A stretch of DNA of 64,000 nucleotides, from the NCBI GenBank assembly GCA_949130485.1, contig OX422205.1, positions 2,028,415 to 2,092,414 of the forward strand. Reading direction: 5' to 3'. Below, piece after piece: positions 10,945 through 22,900 of the stretch. The position numbers and the translations under genes were made by a program. The DNA comes from Agelas oroides (lineage: Eukaryota; Porifera; Demospongiae; Agelasida; Agelasidae). Every line of letters begins with the position of its first letter. The stretch's first letter is position 1. The notes beneath the pieces are model-generated. The model was not told the DNA's origin. It did no database searches and worked only from the letters and a program-made list of their open reading frames with translations.

Positions 10945-10976
10945 ATGGAGACCCTTACTCACGAAGGACTAAAATT
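10945..10976 (+). CDS. SACM1L: SAC1 exon 1 (start codon)
   Basis: ATG in CAAGATGG context opens 10 codons plus two bases, [10 protein letters not shown] and a split Leu codon, ending at donor GTAAGG. In phase with exon 2 it gives [11 protein letters not shown], matching the LKLHITPEKFY start of human SAC1. The exon is short, so it rests on phase, donor quality and this alignment. Confidence 0.85.
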
Positions 10977-13900
10977 GTAAGGCTGCATGCGCTCGTCGAA
11001 TTTGAACACAACGTTTGGGTAGAAAAGGCCCAACAACTTTCCAGAGATTGTAGTTTATGTTACAATACTGGTGTATTTTGTTTGCCAGCCGTTTCCACTT
11101 GGAGAGTCTTGTCCTGTTAGGATTAGTCTCGTGAACCAGCTGTATTTATACTTCCATTGGGAGGAGTCGGGGGGCGTTTCCAAACGAAAAGTGTATGCTT
11201 AGCGTCATAGTGACGTTAAGGGGGGGGTTTGGGTGCGGCTGTGACGTAAAAGTTGCAGTTGTGTGAGGGAAGTTTTGGCATGTTGCGGCCGACTACACTG
11301 TTTGGGGAAGCGCTGCCTTCCAAGAACTACTTCGTATATATATATGCGTGATGCTTGGGGGGGGGGGGGGGGGATTTATATAGCGTTACTGTGATGCTAA
11401 ACATACAATTTTCATTTAGAGATGCCCCCTGAGAGCGAGAGAAAAATACGTCTTGAACACGCTGGCCAGCTTTCCGTATTGTGAAGGAATGTAACAATTG
11501 CGTTCAAAGGCTTCAGGTCTCGCACATGGCATGTGAAATAAAATCCTACATTGGCGTCCGACTAGGTGTTGCTGTTTTGTGTAGTTTGTGCCCATGCCTG
11601 GCAAACTGTCGCTACAGAAGGAGCACAATCCTGCTAAGCACATGTTAAAAAGAGTCATCTCAAGAGCGTATGCGGTTTGTAATTCCTCTTACTGGGAGAG
11701 CCACGACTTCCGGTGACTTGACAATCCGATAGCTAGTCATCTTGTAAACAGTGTAAACCAGGCACTCTCTTGTGCATGACCATACCTGGGTATGAGGCTA
11801 AATCTCTCCAAGATGTAGGGATTCTTCAGTGGGTTATAAGCTCTTTCTGAGACTAGGTAACAAACCTGCTGACTGCCTTCTTGAACTGTGTAAGGTCCAC
11901 TTTTGACATCTGTGAAGTTGAGCGTGCAAGGTTCAGTATAGGTCATCAGAGGTCTTACCAAACAAAGCTAGGCTATTAGTCTTGTAAGCCAGACCCAGTG
12001 GTCTGCGTTGGTGTTGGTTGGATCTGGCAAACAAGACCAGGTGGCTATAAGCAAGAGTGCATAAGAATGGGCGGCAGAGGAAGAGCGTGTAACTGCGTAA
12101 TTCCAAACCTGTCAGAATTTACCGCCTGTACTAAAAATAGTAACACGTATGCACAGCTGCACGTAGACATGTTGCTAAGCACGTGCCGGGTGTTCTATTT
12201 TTAGTACGGTTCAATAATTTTGACAGGACTACAGGAGTTATATACACGCTCTAGCCTTGTACCCAGGCCACGTGGGAGGAGGGAAAAGTGGCCTGGTATC
12301 CACTGTTTGCGCATGCACGAAAACCCCCATGATTTCATGGGGTATCGTATACCATCGTTTACGAACCGTTAATCTTTACCGTATAGCTCCGAACACGTCT
12401 GTCTCGAGCTTATCCCACGAACATGGCAGGTAAAAACGAGGCCTTTGATAAAGCGCTCAAGTTCGCTCTTTGTTGTATTGGAAAGGGAGATTTCACGTTG
12501 AAAGCAGAGCAGCTGGATGCGATCAAATGTATCTACAATGGTAAAGACGTATTCCTATTATAGCTACCCACAGGATTTGGTAAGTCCATCTGCTACGAGA
12601 CTCTGCCGTTTGTTTCCAACTACAAACACAGTGACGGTGGAACTGGCGGTGATTGAAGCGTAGTCCTTGTCGTGTCACCCCTTGTGTCTCTGATAATGGA
12701 AGCCATCGCCGCGTAAACACAGCTGCCACACTGCAAGCCGTATATCTAGTTTGGTTATCTCTCCGCATAGCAACCACGTGTAACTTGTCCATAATCAGAC
12801 TCGTTCGCGGAAGATTTCCGCGCATGCGCAAACAGTGGATACCAGGCCACTTTTCCCTCCTCCCGCGTGGCCTGGGAAAGAGGCTATACACGCTCTTCCT
12901 CTAGCCGCCTGTTCTTATGTGTTCTTGCTATAAGACACAGAGGATTTGCCAAAGTGGCACACCCGAACTTTGTCACAGTACACACCCCTCGAATTCATAA
13001 ACATGAGCCATGCCGTTTTGTAGAAAGAGTGTAGTGTAGTACAAACAACTTCTGAAGTTATAGTAAGGGATTGTGAAGTGTCTTGTTTACAGCTGATTAA
13101 TGCCGTACAACTGTAACCTTGTTCTCAGGCCTTTGCCACCCACGGATGTTAGCTGGCTTATGGTATGTGAAAACAGAGGAGGAAGGCCTGGGAGATCTCA
13201 TCCTGTGAATGATGTCAATGTCTACTTACGTAAGTAGACAGAGAAGGGGAAGGGTCCTCAATCTCCCATGTCTTCCCTCCCAATTTTGCAAACTATAAGC
13301 GATCAAGAATTGGACAGTGGTGAAAGCCTGAGAACAAGGCTAGTGCAGCTGCTAAATAAGACTGTATATCGTACTCCCTTCACTTGCAGGGTGTCCACAG
13401 ATGATAAGTTCTATTTAGTACCTCTCAGTGCATCGCAGGAAGTGCTGGAGATAGACAGACTGAACTTTGAGCTTTGTCTGATTGGTAAGCTAAAGTCTGG
13501 GCTGGTAGTAACAGTTGGATCATAGTGCTTACTTAGTACATGTATAGTGGCCTAGCCTTATCCTAGGTTACCACCCTGCTTGCAATATAGAAAATGGTGT
13601 GGGTCTCGTATGTAACTTCACGTCAGTGAAGTCAAAATAACAATATAGAAATGAGTGTAGATGGAACCCTGTCATTGTCCATGCACTATTGTTGACAAGT
13701 TTCACATGTGATAAACGTCTAGTCTCATTCCCATACCTCATCAAGCACTTCCAGTATAGAGTGCAGAGAAAGTAGTCTGGTGATGAAGCCTATACACTCC
13801 ACAATTCTTACAGCTCCAATCAGATTATAGAACAAGTAATCTCACGTGATGAGCATTTGTTGGTTGAGTTTGGGATGGGCATCACTCAATGAATAATAAT

Positions 13901-16900
13901 CTGTGCTATTGCTTACCTCTTCAATGAACAAGAGAGTAGCCCACAATGACAGACGATAATCTACAACACATTGTATCACCAGTTACAGTCAACTAGTTGG
14001 GAACCTGTGAATTGTTTGCAGGTGCCAGTTGTTTACATAAGCAATTATTATAGTTGGTAAAGAACACAATGGTTATTTATTCCAGAAGCTGTATGAACGT
14101 GCGTCCTCAAACTCACCGGGCGGTGCTTGCGGCAAATGGGTCGTCAACAAATCGGACAACTGCCATTGGTTCTCCGCGCCTTACCATCAAACACTACAGA
14201 TACGGGTTTGCCTGAGATCTCAGCCTTGGTGTCAGCTTGCTCTTGCACGCAGATAAAAGGGACAGGATCACTCATGTGACGTCTGTCTGTCAAGTGAAAC
14301 ATATTCTCCTTGAGTATATCCCTGAAGGCATCTAGTTTCGAAAGCGGAACAGCCGCACACAAAAAGTTAAGGACCTTCAATCTGTACACCCGTTGCTCCA
14401 TGGACAGTATTTCTCCCACAGGGTGGCTCATATTGTCATGGACTTTCAGACACTTGGCTATATCCCTCTCTTGTGCTTCCTTCAAAGCAAACTTTTCCTT
14501 GCCAGACTTATGCTTGTTGGACCCAATAATGATTTGCCACAATGTTTCTCCGTAAACTAACCGTTTTCGGTTCACTAGAGCCTTCTCCGCGAGCTCTTCT
14601 CTTTCCCTTGGGTGGCGGGTTACAATCCACCTTACGTTTACACGTAAGATCAGAGACATTTAGTGGCTTTAGCGCCTCTAGGATCGATACTATGACGGGG
14701 GTGACGATCTTGCCTGGTCCTGTGGTGCAGCCTTGCTACAACAGTCCCCCATCACCATCGGCACTGAGTCACTGACCCACGTGGTGCGGTTCAAGGGTCA
14801 CACCAAGATGTTAAAAGTGCGCTTGCACAAACCGAATTTTCACTTTTCTTACCGATTATTCAACATTTGAAAAATCAGCCCTATTATTCAAAATTGATAT
14901 GCAAATAATTAGCGCAGGCCTACTTTCTTGTCCCTGAGGTGTGTCCATACAACAGAGACATGACTGGGCCATTGAGGTGGATGTGGACTCAACAACATCC
15001 ACTTTTGCACCTGGTTCAAAGTTCAAAGTTGAAGTTTAATCTCAAAGCCCAATCAGGAGTGTGATGGGAGGGAGATTGGGTAGGGAAATAACATGCAACA
15101 AATGGACACATAGTAAATAGTGTTTAACACAGTGTTCACTCTGTTCAAAGCTGTTGGCAACCCACACCAAACAGGCTCCCTATCTGACCATGACACAGAA
15201 GAATCCACCACACCATCCCCAGTACTGCAGGATTCCACAAAGTGTGCCTGAGCACTGACACAGGGACCAAGCTGATGGCATAGCATTACAGGCTTATCAT
15301 AACCTGACTATTCACACACTCTGAATATTATTCTCCTTCTGAGTGAAGGATAACCTGGTAACTCAGTCATAGTGATATCCAAACCATGCTACGCATGTGT
15401 GTAGTCTTGGTCCCAGACCCAAAGCCCACCCAAGCGTGGATCACTTTTGGTATTGTGTTTTATCGGCACCCCTCTATGCACCTGTACATGTAGCTAGTTC
15501 GGCACTAGCACGGTGCCAGTTTTACATTTCTTGTAAGTTTGCGAACTCATGGCTTTGTTCAAGTACTTTAAGTGTGAGACAGCAACGCTCCTTAATGAAC
15601 AGACCTGAGACGCCACCACCAAATTTAAATTCTGGCAATATTTTTTTACAGTCAGTTTGGGGTCAAACCGCCAAATTTGAAGACTGCCAATATTTCCGGC
15701 TATACGGTATATGTAACTGGTTCAAAACCTTCATTTTACCTAATAAACATGTTAGTGACTTGTATTGGAAAATAACAGGGCTACGTCTCCTTACATGAGT
15801 TTTTAATCGGTCTTCACTTTCCTTTTTTATTTTTAGTTGGCTTCTGCATACCGTATTCGCTCTAATTTATGGAACGGCCAAAAATAGTTGTATTGGCGAC
15901 CGTTCCGTGTTAATTAGAATATGTTAAAAATCATTTCCCTCCGCGTTCGAATAAATTAGAGCGGTTTTGCACGTGGCAAAAGCAGTTGACCAGCTACTGA
16001 AAAAAGCGAGATGGATGGATTTGTAATGATGTCAACGCCACGGATAACACAGAAATCTCTGCTATAGCTTACGCTGTGGAGACTCCCAGGGGTGAACATT
16101 GTTCGCTGCAATCGAAGAAATTGTCGCCAGCTATGAACCGTGGCCCTGATCGACCGAAAGGTTCGTCGTGGCAGTGTTATACGCAGCGTTGATAGCAATA
16201 CCACTGTTGGCCATCTATCTAGAGAATTCAGCTGCTTACTCTGGCATTTTATGATATAGGAATATTCACAATTAGCTTTGCACATGGCATATAACACGTA
16301 CAAATAGCTACAGATACCGGCTACAATACTTGCACCAGGCATGTGTCATGTACATGTACCTTCAGAGACTCTGAAGGTGCGGCCCCCACTGGAAATATCT
16401 TGCAAGATCCTGGAGAGAATCTTATTAAGAATCTTGCAAGAATCTTACATGATTTTTGAACATTTCTTGCATGATTCTTGAAAGAATCAGGCATGCAAGA
16501 CTCTTGAAAGTCCTTTCAAGAGTCTTGCATGATTCTGCAAGATTCTTAAACGTCCTTTCAAGAATCTTACATGATTCTTGAAAACTCTGTCAAGAATCTT
16601 ACATGCTTCTTTATGAGGTAAACCAACTGCCATAAGGTACTGACAATTTAGAATAGGTACTTTTGTATAACACTAAGTAAATGATTATAAGCTACAGCAA
16701 GAAGTATACAAAAAGAAAGACTATAGTACGCAAGTGTGTGATTGTATATCACATAGTTTTAACGATTTCTGTGTATCAGTCTTTCCTGAATCCCTGCATT
16801 TTTGGTTTAAATTCTTGATGAGTTCCTTGTGGTCGTGTTCCAGAAATCTTTGGGTGACACATGCTACCGATAGAAGGTAAAGGTTATTATTAACAATATG

Positions 16901-19900
16901 ATCAAGGCATGTAGATACAAATAGTAATGCTAATTGTTTCAATTGTAGTGCAAGTCTGGACCAATGTACATGTATACAGTACAGTGGCAACATTGTGTCC
17001 TTGATAGTAAGGCATCCCTAACTGAGGGGCTTCCAGTACATTTCTGGGTACTATGCGATTGAGCTGTTGAGATACAACATGGCCACATTTTATGAGCTTT
17101 CCTTTGCTGTACACTGGTAGGGGAGGCTAACCAGAAACTGACAACATTAATCTAATGTCTTTAGTTGTTAAGGTCATGAGCGTCTGCTATTGAGGGGTGT
17201 CCACAAAGCAGAGTTCCACTGTACTAAGGAACTGCACATGCAATAGCTTGAAATTGGTCACATATTATTTATTAGGCACATACTTCTTTCCCGGTACATG
17301 GCATCATGTATTAAGCACATGTGCATTAAATAGAGTACAACCCTGGCATCAAGAGTATGTAGTGCAGTAGAGAAAGAATTGTGTTAGTATTTAGCTGACA
17401 ACTTACTTAGTAGCATTTCCACTTTCTTCGGGTCCAGACCCGGTTTTTCACTTTTCTTAGACTTGAGGACCATTGCAGTGACTGTTTTAACTCGGCTCTT
17501 GTAAATAGAGTGTCTAGTAGCATGCGGCCATAGGCAAATTCATCTGCAGCATGTACTTTAAGTAGGTTGATTCCATTTACCTTCAGAAAGAAAGAGAATG
17601 AATACATTAGGTATAAGGGATAATAGGCACCCTAAATGTACTATGTCGCAACAAAAAGAATATTGTGCATGCATGTAGTTTCGTTTCCAGGTCCTGCCTA
17701 GCCTCGTACCCAGGCCGTTAATTAGGAAAAACGGCCTGGCAACTTACCCGGGTTCAAACTGTATACGGATGTGACGTGAAAAAGATTACAGCTGCACCCA
17801 TACAAGCCATGAATATTGGATAATGCATGTGATATTTAATCGTAGCCACGTGACTGTTCGTAATTGTGCAAGCGCGTTGTTGTTGCCAGTAGACTCGTTA
17901 CAGGCTTATATTGGATGGTTACTGTCTTACTTGTCATCTGTAGACGAACTGCTTGCAGTAGACTCGCTCTTGCTCACCGATGTCGATGTGTCCGACTGAC
18001 AGTAAGTACTAAACTAGTACCTGACACTGCTACTCTCGAACTGGTCCTTTTTTATAAAGAATCCGTTTTGTCCGCAGGCACTGTAGTTGTTGCACACAAG
18101 TCAACGGAAGGAGTTCGAACAAAAGCGTCATTCCAAGCGCTAGCGGTACCACGGGACGGGTATATTAATACTGTGATGCATTTATGACGCAATTAAAATT
18201 CTGTACAACTGTCACGTGAAGTGTTCTGAAATCTGATTGGTACTGACAACTCCAGTGCAGCGGAAGTCAACAGTTTGAACTCGGAGAAGTTGCCAGGCCG
18301 TTTTTCCTAATTAACGGCCGGGGTACGAGGCTAGGTCCTGCCCAGCTTTTCCTCTCTTACAGTATATGGAAAAGTGGAAAAGGGCCTGGAATAATTTATC
18401 ATGTGAGTGACGTAGAGGGTAAAGATTGAGGCTGCGTTTCCAAAACCCCCACAAAGAGAGTTAGTTACACTTCATGAACTTACAATAAATTCTCCTGGAC
18501 TCTTCTTTCACTTGTATCTCTCCAGCCCCATGAACAGTCTACATGTGAACAAAGTATCAGAATAGTTGATGTTACGAACACCACCAAGCAAGCTAGACAC
18601 ACAGAAGTAAAGCTTTCCCTACAAGGTCATAAATAAGCATATTCATATTAAATTGAATATGCTCTTCTTTGAGAGATGAAAAAATGTGATTGGTAAACCC
18701 ATACTTACAAAGTGAGCAAGGTGCAGCACTATAAAGGGGAGAGTCAGACTAGTGTAAGTAGCTAAGAAGCTACAAGAGTGCACATGGACTGGATGTGCAC
18801 TATTTCTCGCTTCTTAGCCTCACTTTTATAGCACACAAAAAATAATATAGCTACGAAAAACGTTAAAACAAAATAGAGGGAAAAAAGAAGAGGGAAAAAA
18901 ACATTGAGCTTTTCTTCCATTCTCTTCATTCTTTTGAGTAGCAAATCAAGCTTCTTGTCTATTACAACAAGTAGATTTGTGGTCTCCTTGCAGCGCTTCC
19001 TGTCTTTTCCCTCTGAGGAGGCTGGTGCAGAACCAGCCACTGGCACCATCTGAGTATGGTAGAAGTTAATTGCTCAGTTTGTACATGACACACCAAAGAA
19101 AGTAGTGCAATACTGCGCTACAATTCTATTTAATGCACATGTGCAAATTTACATAGCTGGCAATCTTAGCAGATTGCGACTGTACCTACCGTCGGCATCA
19201 TCACTGTGGGGCCGCTTCCTCTCCCCCCGCTGCTCTGGTACAGAACCTTGTGCTGGCACATCTGCGTAGCAAAGGTTACATAAGTCCATGTAATTTCTGA
19301 ATCTTGGCAGCAATTCTCATGCACGTGCACTTGGAACATAAGACTAGGCCTGTAGCTACTTACCGTCATTGTTGTCATATCTAATAAGTCCACCACAACG
19401 GCCTTCCAGACTCGAGCTCTCCGTCCCCACTTGATAGTGACAATGTCAGCAACATTTTAATCGATCACAAACTTGCGGCTGATAGCTTGGGTTATGCCGT
19501 CGTATTTCGAGGAACCATTGTCCTCCCACCTCATGCGGATTTCACTCATGTTGCAAATACTACGTTGCATGGCTCTCTGTCTCAGCCACAGCCGAATGCT
19601 TCTTTATATCCCCTATCAGAGAGTCGGTAGACTCTCTATGTAGGGATGGCGCCGACGCGCAATATATGCAATACTTAAGCAAAAGCCGTATAACTTCACC
19701 ACAAACACGCTAAAAGCTTATTTAAGCGCCCAGGCTTCCTCTTTGAGTGCCATTGTGATCAGCAAGACTCATGTAAGTGGCCAAAAGCCACGCGGAAAAC
19801 AGCTAAACGCAAAAGTGTGCGGTAGCGAAAGTGCCATTTTTGTTATTCTTTGTTTCTTTCGTCAACCAAAATATCTTGAGAATGGCTTAACTACTCACCG

Positions 19901-22900
19901 TGGTTGTAGCACAAAAATGATCCATACCTCAGCGTGAAGTGCTCCTGATCCCTAGCTTCTCCGTAGCTCCAGTTCAACTTTCACAAGCTGCTCACAGCAC
20001 TGCCCAGCTGCTATCCGTTGCGTAGGACGCCATTTTCTAATGTTGTACACATGCGCAAACGTAGTTTCGTTCCCAGACCAAAGACCACGGTCATTGGTCT
20101 AGGAACGAGATTAGTGCACACGCGTTCGCCAGTAAGCACGGGGTCGGAAAGCCGAAAGGTTCATGGACACCAAGTAGGTAAGGCGCTGCATTCAGTTGCT
20201 TACTTATAGCTACACTAAAAGATACTCATAACTTTAGTAAAGCTGGGATGGTCACAGATTTGCTGGTCAGTTGTCGTGATCAGCTCAGTAGGAAATCTGC
20301 TTCACAAAGCGGGCTAAAAATCTGGTGGAGAGTGGTTGGCTCTACATCGGATTCCAACTGGCATATTACATGCTTGAAACCACTACTAATCTGTCAATGC
20401 TGTTTCAAGTTCTAAGGTTGTGGTTACACTTGAAAGAAATATTCTTCATGATGCTTAGGTCTAACTGTAACTGAGTGAAAAAGGAAAGAAACAAGAATAT
20501 AAAAACATTAAAAATGTAAAAAGATGTAGGGATGGCATGCCAAAAAGTATGCAAACAAGGTAGGGATGATGCATGCAAGCAAAGGTCAACATATTGGCAA
20601 AGCCCCATCCCTACATCTTTTTCACACTGCAGTTAGACAGCATGCATGTTTTAGAGCTGAATCTGCACCCATCCATGCAGTTATTATAATGCTGTGCGTG
20701 AGTACTTGAGTTTTGCACACTAATCAGTCTGCAGCCCACTCAAGCTCAGTGTCTAGGTTGTATCAGAGGCATGTAACAAGGGTGCCACTGTCACTACAAG
20801 TAGTATCTTGGCAGTAAAGCTACTTGGTAGCTATCTTATAGCTACCTATGAGGCAAACATACCTATACAGCTGCAAATAATGTTAGCCTCGTTCCTAGGC
20901 CAGGTGGGAGGAGGAAGGTGGCCTTGGGATGAGGCTAAAACCACGCTTTTACAACACTTACATAATGCTGGATCATACTAGCCTCATTCCCAGGCCATGT
21001 GGGAGGAGCTAGGAAGTTGCCTGAGAACGAGGCTACAGCCATGAACTGCCAGTAAAGGTTGGGGTGTACTTATGCTACGTTTTAGGAAGGCCCCCTGACT
21101 GCAGTGTGAAAAAGATGTAGGGATGGGGCTTTGCCAATATGTTGACCTTTGCTTGCATGCATCATCCCTACCTTGTTTGCATACTTTTTGGCATGCCATC
21201 CCTACATCTTTTTACATTTTTAATGTTTTTATATTCTTGTATATATATGAACTGCTTTCATTTCGCACCTCAACTCTACAGTGATAATTAGACTAGCTAC
21301 AGAGCCTGCCATGTCGTCCTGTGCAGTACTTTGTACTTCTCACACACACACACAAAAGATTTCAGATCTACAGTGAAAATTGGACAAGCTACGGAACCTG
21401 CCATTTCGTACTGTACAATACTTTGTACTTTTCACACATGCAAAAAAGATTCACAGCGTAGCATGGGATCTTGCTTACTGCAAATCTGTATGGATTACTA
21501 CAGAGCGTACTACGCAGCACTGTACAGTGCTTTACATTGTACGCTTAGCTGTTTATAATACTATAGGGCTTCACTGTGTTTCTATATCTACAGAACGTCG
21601 TTGTGCACTTCTTGTAATTACGCTACTTCATAGTGTAAAAATGCATTTTTTCTGACTGGTACATGTGCATATTCAATCTCTTGGGGTCATAGTGGTCAGA
21701 TACTATGCCTCCACTGCTGCTATGCTGTGCTTGGTAGGGTTTGCACTGATGTAAACCTTCCCTCTGAGATGATCAGAAGAACATTCATTTTCTCATTTCA
21801 TTTCACCATGGAATGTGACAGTGGTGAACCACTCTTTAGCCGCAGCTGGATCACTTTTGGAAGGCTGCTTATTAGTTTCACAGCACAGCGCTTCCGCTTG
21901 ATTGCCGTTTTTCCCCTCACGATGGTTGTGGTATTAGCTGTTGAGAGCAGAATCCACTAATCTCTATTGAAGCTTTTATTTTTTGGACAGGAGAAGGAAA
22001 GTTCTTTGCTAACATCCTCCAAGACAATAGCAACGACTTCCTCAGTTCCCACCAAAGTATTTGTTTGCATGTACTGCAAGACCTACGCAAAAACAAAGCA
22101 CAAGCACAACAGGTGAATGGATGACTTAACAGCAGGTATGTGGTGACCACTCCGTATTTAGGACCATTGTACACACTCATTCTAGTAAGTACCCTAGCTA
22201 TATATATCTTATACTAGTTCACTAGCCTCTTTCCGTGGTTTCCTTTCAGAAAGTTGCCAAGCCTCTTCAACCATCTTTAATACCACTTCAGAAGAGTAAT
22301 AATTAGCTTGCTGCCGAGGTTTTGAAGTAGCCGAGTCTTTGATGTGCTGAATGATGTCGCAGCAGGTGATATCAGTACTGGAGCCTGTCTCCAAAAGTAG
22401 CTACAAACAAGAACAGCAGTTACATACGTAGAGTGCAATTTTGCGTGGTGGTGAGGTTCAAGTCTAGCCTCATTTCCAAGATATTGGAAAGTAGTATACA
22501 TGAATAGCTGAAAAACTAGCTGCTACAAAACAAAACAATTACTATAGAAACAAGGGTGAAGTGGAGATTTTGGTAATTTCAACTGACAATAGACCCTACA
22601 AGACGTCCATCTTCCTATGATACGGGGATATACTGAAGGTGTGTGTGTATTGGTTTTACCGACAATTGTTTTTCTGGGGATTGTCAGGCAAGCACAAGTA
22701 GTCGAAACCAGGCTGTATGAAATATGACACTATATGGCGTGCAGCTCAGTGAACCATCCATTCACAACCAATAACTGCTTCTCACCTGTAGCTGGGCTTG
22801 CAACACTGAGGCACTCCTGTAAGTGCCTGGGAAGTTAGTGACTGGGCCTGCGAGTCAACAGACGTGTTACTAATACTTAAAGACCACTTTCGAGAACAGC

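Noticed and set aside
18762-18905. Transmembrane helix in the coiled-coil exon of the BEN locus
   Set aside because: The hydrophobic run is encoded by a T-rich tract after the coiled coil and is unlikely in a nuclear BEN protein; it is probably intron.
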